Positions 27,965 through 36,379 of a DNA stretch of 64,000 nt are shown here, in pieces. A program made the position numbers and the translations under genes. Under the pieces are notes generated by a model that had not been told where the DNA came from, made no database searches, and saw only the letters and a list, made by a program, of their open reading frames with translations. The stretch's first letter is position 1. Every line of letters begins with the position of its first letter. This stretch comes from Hathewaya limosa (lineage in GTDB: Bacteria > Bacillota > Clostridia > Clostridiales > Clostridiaceae), in assembly GCF_030815255.1 (NCBI RefSeq), contig NZ_JAUSWN010000011.1:1-64000 (forward strand), given 5' to 3'.

Positions 27965-27996
27965 AGCTATATAAGATATTTCTATCCTACATAGCT
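27965..27996 (-). terminator. Hairpin terminator
   Basis: AGCTATATAAGATA pairs with TATCCTACATAGCT around a short loop between the 88-residue gene and the ArpU-like gene. Confidence 0.55.
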
Positions 27997-28029
27997 CCTC
28001 TTAGCTTTTAACTGTTCCACTTAACAGTC

Positions 28030-28296
28030 TTACTTAATAATTTTAACATTTAATGATTGTACTCTTATTCCATCCTTACACTTCTTTATCATTATATCTT
28101 TTCCTTTTTGTAATTCTCTAACTATATTCAACTTATGTTTTTCTATCTGTTCTATTAAACTCTCTCCTATTCTTCCATCTACTTCTATCTTTTCTAGTTT
28201 ACCTTTTTCACTCTTTACATACTGTTTCCAATCCTTATTAGCAAAATGTAATTCTACTGCTCTAATAGTTATCTTTTGTTCTTGTTCAGTTATCAC
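28030..28296 (-). CDS. Hypothetical phage early protein, 88 residues
   Basis: I do not recognise this family. The product (MITEQEQKITIRAVELHFANKDWKQYVKSEKG) is charged and soluble; the second half (IGESLIEQIEKHKLNIVREL) is helical. It is the first gene left of the structured 0.7-kb noncoding region. Confidence 0.5.
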   Translation of the reverse strand: MITEQEQKITIRAVELHFANKDWKQYVKSEKGKLEKIEVDGRIGESLIEQIEKHKLNIVRELQKGKDIMIKKCKDGIRVQSLNVKIIK

Positions 28297-28403
28297 TTTT
28301 ATCTCTCCTAAATAATATTATAAAATTTATTTAAATCTATTTTTGTACTTGACTTTTAATGTTTTAATGATACAGTTTTTAGATTTCTAAGCAATTGATA
28401 TAG

Positions 28404-28449
28404 TTTGTCCTTAAAAAGAACATTTAAAAAAATTCTTTTTAAAGACAAA
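28404..28449. terminator. Long hairpin, possible terminator
   Basis: TTTGTC and TTAAAAAGAA pair with TTCTTTTTAA and GACAAA around an A-rich loop. It could end a transcript from the structured block to its right. Confidence 0.5.
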
Positions 28450-28519
28450 TTTTATACAGTTTTTGAGTTTCTGAAGTTTCTTTTAATACTGTCATTGTTA
28501 TATATGCTTTAATACATGA

Positions 28520-28740
28520 ACAACTGCCCTCATATACCCTTATAGGCTACATACATAGTCGATATTGCTACCCAGTTGACCTACCTATCTAATTTATGAA
28601 ACGGTTAGATACATCCGTTTGACGGGCAAATAATACAATAACAGAAATATTACTTGTCCGAATAGACTTTTTTGCATTGGCTCTATTACACCTCGTTACG
28701 GTTTCGGCGTCCGTTTCCTAATTTTGAGTATAGGAAATAC
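28520..28740. ncRNA. Candidate structured RNA
   Basis: This block is clearly richer in G/C than its surroundings. It holds AAACGG/CCGTTT (about 28598-28620), a 13-position stem CGGGCAAATAATA with TATTACTTGTCCG (about 28623-28659) with one mismatch and one G-T pair, and ACGG-TTTCGGCG-TCCGT (about 28698-28714). No reading frame explains it. Strand and identity are unknown. Confidence 0.35.
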
Positions 28741-28966
28741 AGCCTTTATACTTGCATTTTTTTACATCTTGTACTATGATATATATAAAGACTATAACTC
28801 TTATTTAATTGTTAGATTATAACTCTTACTTAGTTGTAGTGTTATAGTTTGGTTATTGTTTAAAGGAGAATGTTTCACACAAAGCATTCTTCTTTTTCGT
28901 TAATGTGTAACCCTCTTAACATCTGACATGTGCTATACAAGACAGATAAGCCACATTTAATAAATA

Positions 28967-29011
28967 TGTTGTAATTTACCTTGTATCCATATATACAAGA
29001 CAAATTACAGC
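28967..29011 (-). terminator. Terminator of HTH gene
   Basis: A 20-bp stem with three mismatches (GTAATTT..TTGTAT against ATACAA..AAATTAC) lies directly past the stop of the 173-residue HTH gene. Confidence 0.65.
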
Positions 29012-29014
29012 ATA

Positions 29015-29536
29015 TTAGTACTGTTCTTTTTTATTTACATAATTTCTTTGAATACATTTAAGGTTATGTTGACTAATACACTTCTCTATATCTGTAAATT
29101 TATTAAAAGCAACTTTTAAACATTGAATATTATGTTCTAAATCTAAAAATTCGTGGAGTGCTTGTACTACTTGATGCCACTCCTCTTCTAAAAAATCTTC
29201 TCTTAATGTTTTGTTTCTAATTATTTTAATTAATCTAGGTAGTGCCTCTTCCGCTTCTTTTAACTCCTGCTCTAAACTCATTAATACACTTTCTAAAGAC
29301 AAATTTACATTATTTAATATTTCATAATTGAAAACTTTTCCTATTGGACAATATCTCTTACAATAAATTAATGTCATATTAGGATTGTTATAAACCCTAT
29401 TCATCTCTAAAACAACTTCAGGTGGTGGAAGTGTTTGATAGTTCTCGTAGTTACTCAATGTTCTATTTGCTATATGTAGTTTATAGGCTGCTTCCTCTAT
29501 GCTAAGTTCTTTCTTTTTTCTTGCACTTTTGTACAT
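29015..29536 (-). CDS. XRE-type DNA-binding protein, 173 residues
   Basis: An N-terminal HTH (about 1-50: ARKKKELSIEEAAYKLHIANRTLSNYENY, split here by spacing) is followed by a cysteine pair (YCKRYCPIG) and a helical C-terminal region with a possible coiled coil (about 78-150). It is probably an early phage regulator. The C-terminal part is not familiar. Confidence 0.75.
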   Translation of the reverse strand: MYKSARKKKELSIEEAAYKLHIANRTLSNYENYQTLPPPEVVLEMNRVYNNPNMTLIYCKRYCPIGKVFNYEILNNVNLSLESVLMSLEQELKEAEEALPRLIKIIRNKTLREDFLEEEWHQVVQALHEFLDLEHNIQCLKVAFNKFTDIEKCISQHNLKCIQRNYVNKKEQY

Positions 29537-29614
29537 GATTTTCCCTACTTTCTGTTAAATAATTTCCTTGTATAATTTTTTTTATAATTTAAACTATAAT
29601 TAATAAGATCTTTT

Positions 29615-29764
29615 CTAATGTTCATATCGTGTTACATAACCAGGGCATTCTCCAAGAAGCCACTTCCAACACTTCTGTTTAAATAAAGTACATTCTGCTT
29701 CATTGTGAGATGCCCTACAAAATACACATTGTTTAGCAATTTCTAAATCCTTGTTTTTATCCAT
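29615..29764 (-). CDS. Cysteine-rich small phage protein, 49 residues
   Basis: A frame from ATG at 29762-29764 reads MDKNKDLEIAKQCVFCRAS and ends GYVTRYEH. Five cysteines (CVFC, CTLF, KCWK, ECPG) suggest a zinc-binding fold. AGGGAAAAA lies upstream. Short, so moderately supported; family unknown. Confidence 0.6.
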   Translation of the reverse strand: MDKNKDLEIAKQCVFCRASHNEAECTLFKQKCWKWLLGECPGYVTRYEH

Positions 29765-29774
29765 AAGTTTTTCC

Positions 29775-29939
29775 CTAACTTTCTTTTAAAGCAGATATAA
29801 GCTGATCTATTACATCAAGTGGATAACATTCACATAATATTTTAGCTACTGCTTCTGCCGTTCTTCTTTCATATTCTTCTTGATTTTCAGGCGTAGGATA
29901 ATTTATAATAACTTTTTTGATTTTTGCACCTCGTACCAT
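29775..29939 (-). CDS. Small phage early protein, 54 residues
   Basis: A frame from ATG at 29937-29939 reads MVRGAKIKKVIINYPTP and ends LISALKES, 10 bases before the cysteine-rich gene. GGAGAGGG-like ribosome site precedes it. The body (EEYERRTAEAVAKILCE) is helical. Family unknown. Confidence 0.6.
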   Translation of the reverse strand: MVRGAKIKKVIINYPTPENQEEYERRTAEAVAKILCECYPLDVIDQLISALKES

Positions 29940-30005
29940 TTATCCCTCTCCTTTTTCTAATATCATTATTAGATTATGTTTTATCCTTTGTTTTGGTTAC
30001 CCTTA

Positions 30006-30194
30006 CTAACTATCTAATAGATCAATTACTTCAACCTGTAAAGCTTTTGCAATTTTGCTAAGTGTTTTTATTGTAGGATTTAATGCTTTACCATTTTCTA
30101 AATCAGCAATATATCCTATAGCAACTCCACTTTTATTAGATAATGATTGTACGGTTAAACCTTTAAAAAGTCTGATTTTCTTTATTTTGTTCAT
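30006..30194 (-). CDS. Cro-like XRE regulator (module A)
   Basis: The 62-residue product is almost only an HTH domain (IRLFKGLTVQSLSNKSGVAIGYIADLENGKAL). It is divergent from the repressor gene at 30383, with three related operator sites between. This is the layout of a cro/cI switch. GGAGG precedes the start. Confidence 0.82.
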   Translation of the reverse strand: MNKIKKIRLFKGLTVQSLSNKSGVAIGYIADLENGKALNPTIKTLSKIAKALQVEVIDLLDS

Positions 30195-30224
30195 AATTCA
30201 TAACCTCCCTATATTTATATAGTA

Positions 30225-30366
30225 ATCGTTACAACCGAATTTATCAATCTTATTACATTCGTTTAAATCGAACATGGTTTTATTTATCTTTCTTTTTCTC
30301 TTATTTTCTTGCAATTTCTTAGAACTTGAATTATTATTAAATTAAATTAATTTCGTTTTGAACGAA
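30225..30366. promoter_or_regulatory. Operators of immunity module A
   Basis: Three 15-bp palindromes lie between the divergent HTH genes: ATCGTTACAACCGAA (30225-30239), TTCGTTTAAATCGAA (30258-30272) and TTCGTTTTGAACGAA (30352-30366). They share TTCG..TT...CGAA. The last is 20 bases before the repressor start, fitting autoregulation. Confidence 0.75.
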
Positions 30367-30382
30367 TTTCCTGAGGTGTACT

Positions 30383-30700
30383 ATGAATGATTTAAATTTT
30401 ATAGGTAACAGAATTAGTAAGTTAAGAAAAAAATTAAATTTAACAATGAGACAATTTTCAGAATTAACTGGTTGTTCTCAGGGATATATTAGTGATATTG
30501 AACACTCTAAAAATATTCCTTCTATACCTAAATTAATTGAAATATGTCAAGTTTTAAATATAACTCTTTCTGAATTCTTTAATGATGGTACTGAACCACT
30601 AGCATTAACTCCTGAACTTAAAGAACTAGTAAACCAAGCTAGAAATCTAAATCCTGAACAACTAAAATCATTATCTAATTTTATAGGCACTCTTAAATAG
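30383..30700 (+). CDS. CI-like XRE repressor (module A)
   Basis: The 105-residue product has an HTH domain (about 7-65: ISKLRKKLNLTMRQFSEL, GCSQGYISDIEHSKNIPSI) and a short C-terminal helical part (LTPELKELVNQARNLNPEQLKSL). It lacks a self-cleaving peptidase domain, so induction must work by another route. It likely keeps the lytic genes to the left silent. Confidence 0.82.
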   Translation: MNDLNFIGNRISKLRKKLNLTMRQFSELTGCSQGYISDIEHSKNIPSIPKLIEICQVLNITLSEFFNDGTEPLALTPELKELVNQARNLNPEQLKSLSNFIGTLK

Positions 30701-30793
30701 GTGTCTTTTTTTGTTGTTCTTTCATATTCTTATTGATTTTGAAGTGTAGATGAATTATAGTTGATTTTGGTTACCTATTGTTCTTTTTAGACA

Positions 30794-30985
30794 CTATAAA
30801 TCTAAAAAAATATCATCTTTTTGATAATTAAAAACTGATTTTATTCTCATAGCTAATTTAAATGATGGATTTTTAGTTCCATTTTCTATATTTGTATATG
30901 TGCATCTACTTATATTTAACTTATCTGCAATTTCTTTTTGCGTTAAATTGAATTTTTCTCTTGTATTTCTTAAAATTTTTCTCAT
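30794..30985 (-). CDS. Cro-like XRE regulator (module B)
   Basis: The 63-residue product is a single HTH domain (NTREKFNLTQKEIADKLNI, RCTYTNIENGTKNPSF). It is divergent from the repressor gene at 31139. Copies of a second operator type flank it, one overlapping its stop codon (30780-30794). Confidence 0.8.
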   Translation of the reverse strand: MRKILRNTREKFNLTQKEIADKLNISRCTYTNIENGTKNPSFKLAMRIKSVFNYQKDDIFLDL

Positions 30986-30999
30986 CTAATCGCCTCCAT

Positions 31000-31104
31000 G
31001 TGTCTTTTAGGAACTTAAGTAAAGTATAGTGTCTTTTAGAAACATTGTCAATATCTTTTTATTTTTTTAGTTCATTTTAGACACTACAAGTTTATTTTAG
31101 GAAC
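31000..31104. promoter_or_regulatory. Operators of immunity module B
   Basis: Four related 15-bp sites lie between the divergent genes: GTGTCTTTTAGGAAC (31000-31014), GTGTCTTTTAGAAAC (31029-31043), GTTCATTTTAGACAC (31070-31084, inverted) and GTTTATTTTAGGAAC (31090-31104). A fifth, GTTCTTTTTAGACAC, is at 30780-30794. They differ fully from the module A operators. Confidence 0.75.
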
Positions 31105-31138
31105 GTTTATATGTAGAATTAAGTTAGGAGGTGTAAAT

Positions 31139-31492
31139 ATGACCTTTGGAAATAAATTAAAGTTATTACGAGAACATAATAACTTAACCCAACAAGATTT
31201 AGCAGAAATCCTTAAGGTTGGACGTCCAACAATAGCTGGATATGAAACTAAAGGTAAACAACCTGATTATGATAAGCTAATAATACTTTCTAATTATTTT
31301 AATGTTTCTATAGATTATCTTTTAGGTAAAACTGATATTAAAGAAACTGCCGAAAAAATATTAGAAAAAACTAAATCTGAAACTATAGCTCTACATAGAA
31401 ATAATGGTTATGATGATGATCTACCTGATGAAGCTAGAAAAGAAATCGAAAACTTTAAGGAATTTATAAGAAATAAATATAGTAAAAAATAA
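31139..31492 (+). CDS. XRE repressor (module B)
   Basis: The 117-residue product has an HTH domain (about 5-62: LREHNNLTQQDLAEILKVG, PTIAGYETKGKQPDY) with the usual NYFNVSIDYLLGKTD ending, then a short acidic/basic tail (DDLPDEARKEIENFKEFIRNKYSKK). AGGAGG precedes the start. A decayed paralogue lies at 33105. Confidence 0.85.
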   Translation: MTFGNKLKLLREHNNLTQQDLAEILKVGRPTIAGYETKGKQPDYDKLIILSNYFNVSIDYLLGKTDIKETAEKILEKTKSETIALHRNNGYDDDLPDEARKEIENFKEFIRNKYSKK

Positions 31493-32330
31493 AATAAAAA
31501 ACTAAATTAAAGTTTATAAGAAAATCATATAAAAAAATATATAAATCATGAAAAATGAAAATAAAATAACTTATTATTAAAAAAATCATAGAAATATCTA
31601 TATATTAACCAATGAATTGATTGTCTTTTATTAATTTATTGATATAAATCATTAATAATATGTAATTTTCTTATAAAACAAGTTAAGTTTTATAAAAAAT
31701 ACTATAAAATACTCATATATAAATCATAAATACGTAAAAAGTGAAAATAAAATAAATTATTATTTTAAAAATGATAGAAATATCTATATATTAACCATTA
31801 AATTCATTATTTTTTATTAATTTATTAATATAAATCATTAATAATATATATTTTTCTTATAAAATAAGTTAAGTTTTATAAAAAATACCACAAAATACCT
31901 ATATATCAATCATAAATACGTAAAAAGTGAAAATAAAATAAATTATTATTTTAAAAATGATAGAAATATCTATATATTAACCATTAAATTGATTATTTTT
32001 TATTAATTCATTGATATAAATAATTAATAATATATAATTTTCTTATAAAATAAGTTAAGTTTTATAAAAAACGCGATAAAATGCCTATATATCAATCATA
32101 AATACGTAAAACATAAAAATAAAATAAATTATTCTTTAAAAAATGATAGAAATATCTATATATTAACCATTAAATTCATTATTTTTTATTAATTTATTAA
32201 TATAAATCATTAATAATATATATTTTTCTTATAAAATAAGTTAAGTTTTATAAAAAATACTATAAAATACTCATATATAAATCATAAATACGTAAAAAGT
32301 GAAAATAAAATAAATTATTATTTAAAACTT
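31493..32330. repeat. 186-bp tandem repeat array
   Basis: An extremely AT-rich unit repeats with a period of exactly 186 bases. The landmark AGTTAAGTTTTATAAAA starts at 31681, 31867, 32053 and 32239. The first copy (from about 31509) is more diverged and the last is cut at about 32330. Each unit carries TTATAAAA-N9-TTTTATAA. No reading frame runs through it. More copies lie at 32790-33085. Confidence 0.88.
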
Positions 32331-32349
32331 TATTTAAAGGAGATTTTCT

Positions 32350-32475
32350 ATGAATAATAAAGAAATGATCTTAAATCTACTAAATGAAATGAAAAAACAA
32401 ATTACTCAACTTAACTCTAAGAGATATGATAATCATAAAGAAATGCTTTCTAAGTTCGTAAATTCAATAAAGTAG
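32350..32475 (+). CDS. Small protein of 41 residues
   Basis: An ATG at 32350 with AAAGGAG upstream reads MNNKEMILNLLNEMKKQI and ends KFVNSIK. It is basic and helical. It lies between two blocks of the 186-bp repeat together with the next gene and may be co-transcribed with it. Family unknown. Confidence 0.5.
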   Translation: MNNKEMILNLLNEMKKQITQLNSKRYDNHKEMLSKFVNSIK

Positions 32476-32512
32476 TAAATAGGCATTAATAAGTCTTGAA
32501 AGGATGATTATA

Positions 32513-32785
32513 ATGGAAAACGTATTTAAACAAATACTTGAAAAACTAGATTCAATTCAATCTGATATGAAAGAACTTAAATGTAATGTCTCAGAACTTA
32601 AATCTGATGTGACAAATATTCAATCACAACTTACTGATTTTGAAGCTAAAACTGCAAACTATCACCTTGAAACTATTAATAACTTTAACGAAGTTAATGA
32701 AAATATTGATTTCTTAACTCATAAGGGAAATCAAACTGAAAAAGAAGTATACAGTATTAAAAAGAAACTTCAAATTATTAAGTAA
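32513..32785 (+). CDS. Coiled-coil protein, 90 residues
   Basis: I start it at MENVFKQILEKLDSI because AAAGGA lies 8 bases upstream; an in-frame ATG at 32504 abuts that site. Heptad repeats run through most of the protein (LDSIQSDMKELKCNVSELKSDV, IDFLTHKGNQTEKEVYSIKKKL). Such short coiled-coil proteins are common next to repressor-like genes in clostridia, without known function. Confidence 0.6.
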   Translation: MENVFKQILEKLDSIQSDMKELKCNVSELKSDVTNIQSQLTDFEAKTANYHLETINNFNEVNENIDFLTHKGNQTEKEVYSIKKKLQIIK

Positions 32786-32789
32786 TTTA

Positions 32790-33085
32790 TTCTATTAACA
32801 TTAATCATAAATATGTACAAAATAAATTATTATTTTAAAAATTCTACAAGTATCTATGTATTAATTTATTGGTATAAATCATGAATAATATATATTTTTC
32901 TTATAAAATAAGTTAAGTTTTATAAAAAATACTATAAAATACTCATATATAAATCATAAATACGTAAAAAGTGAAAATAAAATAAATTATTATTTAAAAA
33001 ATGATAGAAATATCTATATATTAACCATTAAATTGATTATTTTTTATTAATTTATTGATATAAATCATTAATAATATAATTAATA
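32790..33085. repeat. Further copies of the 186-bp repeat
   Basis: About one and a half copies of the same unit (landmark at 32911) follow the coiled-coil gene and end just before the decayed repressor. Two short genes are thus bracketed by the same repeat. Confidence 0.82.
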
Positions 33086-33104
33086 GAAAGTGATGGTGAA
33101 CTTT

Positions 33105-33454
33105 ATGCTGAGCAATAGACTTAAAAATCTAAAATTAGAAAAAGATGTTCTTCAAAAAGATGTAGCTCAATATTTAAATATTATCACTAGTGCATATGGC
33201 TTTTATAAACAAGGTAAAAGAATCCCAGATATAGAAATAATAACTGAATTAGGAGATTAATTTAATGTTTCTATAGATTATCTTTTAGGTAAAACTAATA
33301 TTAGAGAACCTGCTGAAAAAATATTAGAAAAACTAAATCTGAAACTATAGCTCTACATAGAAATGATGGTTATGATGATGCCCTACCTGATGAATCTAAA
33401 AAAGAAATAGAAAACTTTAAGGAATTTATAAGACATAAATATAGCAGAAAATAA
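33105..33454 (+). pseudogene. Decayed copy of module B repressor
   Basis: The sequence resembles the repressor at 31139 along its length: MLSNRLKNLKLEKDVL at the start, FNVSIDYLLGKTN, then ALHRNDGYDDALPDESKKEIE. A TAA replaces the expected Tyr codon before FNVS, and one base is missing near LEK. It is a duplicated and inactivated repressor. Confidence 0.82.
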
Positions 33455-33540
33455 AATAAGAAATACTTTACTAAAATATTTCTTATTTAAATTAATATAT
33501 TAACTACTAATTTATGTTCTTAACCTAAATAAAGATATAA

Positions 33541-33582
33541 AAGACTTATGAAACAATATATTACTATTGCTTCATAAGTCTT
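33541..33582. terminator. Strong terminator of the methyltransferase cassette
   Basis: AAGACTTATGAAACAATA pairs with TATTGCTTCATAAGTCTT (17 of 18). It overlaps the end of the methyltransferase gene and can act on both strands. Confidence 0.75.
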
Positions 33583-35120
33583 CTTTTTAAATATCTACCT
33601 CGTATATCTTCTAATTTTAAAATTTCTTCTTCGGTAGCTATATTACTTAGCACTTTTTTATTTACATAGCTTATTATATCATTTATATCTTTATTATTTC
33701 TAAACATCTCATCTAAACATTTAATTTCTTCTTTATTAATTTCTATGTAAGGAATTGTTACTTTTTTAAACTCATTTGGAGTTAATTCACAAACTCCTCC
33801 TGCATAAAATCTGCCCATATATTCACACATAACTAAAGTTAAAACATTATAAAAACAAAATGCTAAACTATTTTTATCATATTTGTCACTTAAAATAATA
33901 TTATACGCTATATCAGTAGTATATATATTAGACTCATTAATTACTAACTTAGGGTATTTTCCATATCTTTTAAAGAAAAATAAATTTCCTATATTAGACT
34001 TAGGAATTATATACCATGGCTTTCTCCTGGAACACTTAAACCTAAGATTTATTTTATTCTCTTCTCCTTCATTTAAATATTCCTTTATTCCTTTAGGTAA
34101 TTTGTTATAATTAAAATCATTTAACTTTAATAAATTAACTAACTTATTATCTTCATTTAATCTTTTAAAATCTTCTTTGTTAAAAATTAACTTTTGCCCA
34201 ATGTATGAACTTTTGGGTATTATTGGTACCACATAATTCTTTATTCTTTTTGAACTAACAAACTCCTTTGTTAATATAAAAAAGTTATTTGCTCCTGTAA
34301 CTATTCCTGGAGTAATTTTTCCAAAGGTATCAATGGTTTTGCATTTATCACTTAGCCTTTTTATAAGTTCTATTTCCTCATCATCGATAATAGAATTAGT
34401 CCACTTATCTAATGGCATATTTCTCATTATTTTATTAAAACCAATTGGATTTTTTAAATCTACATCTTTAACTATATTATATTTTATATAATTTTTTATA
34501 TCATTCTCTCTATTAGATATATATATTAAACATACATCCTGTTGTATAGTTTCAAATATACTTTTTTTAAAAACAAAAATTTCAATAGCCTTAAACTTTT
34601 TTTCTAAAAATATTCTAATTGGTTTTGAATGATTAACTTGTAAAAATTCTAAAGGAAGTACAAAAAATATTGTTCCATCAGATTTTAATAATTTTATGGA
34701 TGCTAATATAAATGAAACCCATAAATTACTGAAAGTTGCTTCTCTTAGTCCAAATTCTTTATATAACTTTTTTGATAAATTTCTTTCCTCTTCATTTAAA
34801 TATTTCTTATTTATATAAGGTGGATTTCCTATTATATAATCATATTTTTTCTTACAAGTAAAACTATATCTAATAAAATCGCTATTAATTGAGTTGACTC
34901 TTTGATTTTTAAATTTAGATCTTATAAATTCTGCCTTTTCGTTTATCAATTCAACAGCATCTATCTCACAATTATTTTTTAATAATTTTTCTATGAATCT
35001 TCCATCGCCAGCTGATGGTTCTAAAATATGTGTTCTGTTTAAATCTTCTTCGATAAACTCAACCATTGAATTTACTAATTTAATTGGGGTGTAATAAGAA
35101 CCCGTCAGCTTACTATCCAA
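33564..35120 (-). CDS. N6-adenine DNA methyltransferase
   Basis: The 518-residue enzyme has the motif order of gamma/TaqI-like N6-adenine methyltransferases: motif X (GSYYTPIKLV, Thr11-Pro12), motif I for S-adenosylmethionine (EPSAGDG, 34-40) and the catalytic NPPY (99-102). A long C-terminal half (about 230-518: GKITPGIVTGANNFFIL, RRKPWYIIP) is expected to read the DNA target. It starts with TTG; the GAGAGG ribosome site lies in the last codons of the HNH gene, so the two are translationally linked. Last gene of the four-gene cassette. It probably marks self DNA for the paired HNH nuclease, but a purely epigenetic role is possible. Confidence 0.88.
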   Translation of the reverse strand: MDSKLTGSYYTPIKLVNSMVEFIEEDLNRTHILEPSAGDGRFIEKLLKNNCEIDAVELINEKAEFIRSKFKNQRVNSINSDFIRYSFTCKKKYDYIIGNPPYINKKYLNEEERNLSKKLYKEFGLREATFSNLWVSFILASIKLLKSDGTIFFVLPLEFLQVNHSKPIRIFLEKKFKAIEIFVFKKSIFETIQQDVCLIYISNRENDIKNYIKYNIVKDVDLKNPIGFNKIMRNMPLDKWTNSIIDDEEIELIKRLSDKCKTIDTFGKITPGIVTGANNFFILTKEFVSSKRIKNYVVPIIPKSSYIGQKLIFNKEDFKRLNEDNKLVNLLKLNDFNYNKLPKGIKEYLNEGEENKINLRFKCSRRKPWYIIPKSNIGNLFFFKRYGKYPKLVINESNIYTTDIAYNIILSDKYDKNSLAFCFYNVLTLVMCEYMGRFYAGGVCELTPNEFKKVTIPYIEINKEEIKCLDEMFRNNKDINDIISYVNKKVLSNIATEEEILKLEDIRGRYLKRRLMKQ

Positions 35121-35125
35121 ATACT

Positions 35126-35713
35126 CTAACCTCTCTCTTCTACGATCTCTTTTAATATATTATCAATTTCGATATCAATTTCAATATATATCTTTGCAAA
35201 TTCTTCTAAAGCATTATGTTTTTCTATCTTCTGTCTCAACTCTTGTTTCTGCCTATATAATTTCATAACCTTCCAAAGCATACTCATAGGCCTTATATTG
35301 AAATTCAATTCCCTACACATATATTCACCTACTTTAGTAGCTCCATATAACCTTCCATCTTTATCCCTTTTTACATGTTCATCATACTCTTCACTTGCTG
35401 GATCGACAAATCCAACCTTATCATCATGATTTATTTTTTTATCTTCTGTGGGCCACTTATTCCATTTTGCTCTATTACACTTTTTACAGCTAAAAACTAA
35501 ATTTGAATAATCATTTATTCTCGATTCATCTTTAACTTTTGGAACAAAATGGTCTATTTCAAATGGTCCGTTAACTATATTTTTATCTTTACCACAATAG
35601 CCACACATAGAATAAAAATCTTCTTCCAAGCTTTGTCTATATCTATGAAAATCAGCATATACTTTTTTTATTTGTTTTCTTCGTATTATTTTTTCCCCAT
35701 GTACTCTTTCCAT
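35126..35713 (-). CDS. HNH endonuclease of the cassette
   Basis: The 195-residue product has a clear HNH fold: zinc cysteines Cys37/Cys40 (CGYC) and Cys76/Cys79 (CKKC), the catalytic EIDHFVPK (Asp54-His55) and Asn71/Asn80. The N-terminal ~30 residues are basic; the C-terminal ~80 are helical and may bind partners. This type is common as an effector in defence loci. It lies between the receiver and methyltransferase genes and is likely the toxic DNA-cutting part. Confidence 0.87.
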   Translation of the reverse strand: MERVHGEKIIRRKQIKKVYADFHRYRQSLEEDFYSMCGYCGKDKNIVNGPFEIDHFVPKVKDESRINDYSNLVFSCKKCNRAKWNKWPTEDKKINHDDKVGFVDPASEEYDEHVKRDKDGRLYGATKVGEYMCRELNFNIRPMSMLWKVMKLYRQKQELRQKIEKHNALEEFAKIYIEIDIEIDNILKEIVEERG

Positions 35714-35740
35714 TTCCCCCTAGATTCCCCCATGTAATAT

Positions 35741-36364
35741 TTATTTATTTAATAATTCATCTATTTTATTTATTAAATTATCTACCTTATCTTCTACCTG
35801 TTTGTTTATGCTTACAACAGAAACATCATCAATGATATCATAGGATCTTAAAGCCTTAAATAAATCTTCTAATTGTTCTTTTTCCTTAAAATTCAGGACA
35901 TCTTTTTGAGCTTTTTGTAATAAAGCCTCGTACCTTTCTTTTTTTAGTTGAAATCTTTTTCTAAAAACTTCTATGGCATGGATAATCATAGCAATAAACT
36001 CTTGTAGCTCAGAAGATGTTCTTTCTTTCCCAATAAGTTCTTTATCAAATATTAATAGTTTTAAAACTAACTTTTCATCTTCTGCATCTTCCTTATGAGA
36101 TGTTAAAATAACACAAGGTAAATCTCCTATTTTATTATTTATACAATTTATTAATTCAGCCCCTGTAAATGAAAACTTATTAACTAATTTATAATCTACC
36201 AACAAACATTCAATCCTATTATTAAGAATCCATTGTACAACATCTTCACAAGTATGACATCCTTCTACAGAAGAAATCACAATATCTTTATTTATACTTT
36301 TAAATCTTTTTTGATATCTTTTAAGCTGTTCATATTCATCATCTATAAGTCCTATATTATACAT
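35741..36364 (-). CDS. Response-regulator receiver protein
   Basis: The 207-residue product has a full receiver domain (about 1-115): acidic pair Asp8/Asp9, phosphoacceptor Asp57 (LLVDYKL), Thr88 (VILTSH) and Lys108 (FDKEL). The rest (about 120-207) is coiled-coil-like with no DNA-binding domain, so its output is probably protein contact and not transcription. AGGAGG lies 8 bases before the ATG; the kinase gene ends 15 bases upstream. It is the natural partner of that kinase. Confidence 0.87.
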   Translation of the reverse strand: MYNIGLIDDEYEQLKRYQKRFKSINKDIVISSVEGCHTCEDVVQWILNNRIECLLVDYKLVNKFSFTGAELINCINNKIGDLPCVILTSHKEDAEDEKLVLKLLIFDKELIGKERTSSELQEFIAMIIHAIEVFRKRFQLKKERYEALLQKAQKDVLNFKEKEQLEDLFKALRSYDIIDDVSVVSINKQVEDKVDNLINKIDELLNK

Positions 36365-36379
36365 ATACTTAACCTCCTA

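Larger units (their letters stand above)
28297..29014. other. Structured noncoding region of prophage 1
   Basis: No gene is supported here. The gap contains a long hairpin (28404-28449), a GC-richer block with several stems (28520-28740), a two-copy repeat (28793-28848: TATAACTCTTA then TTA and TTG), a plus-strand hairpin with T-run (28864-28893) and the terminator at 28967-29011. It could hold an untranslated RNA or the phage origin. Confidence 0.5.

Noticed and set aside
28520..28740. tRNA genes
   Set aside because: The stems do not form a cloverleaf and no T-loop GTTCGANTC or CCA-adjacent acceptor pairing is seen.
31493..33085. CRISPR-like array
   Set aside because: Units are 186 bp in direct tandem with no spacers of constant length between short repeats, and no cas genes are nearby.
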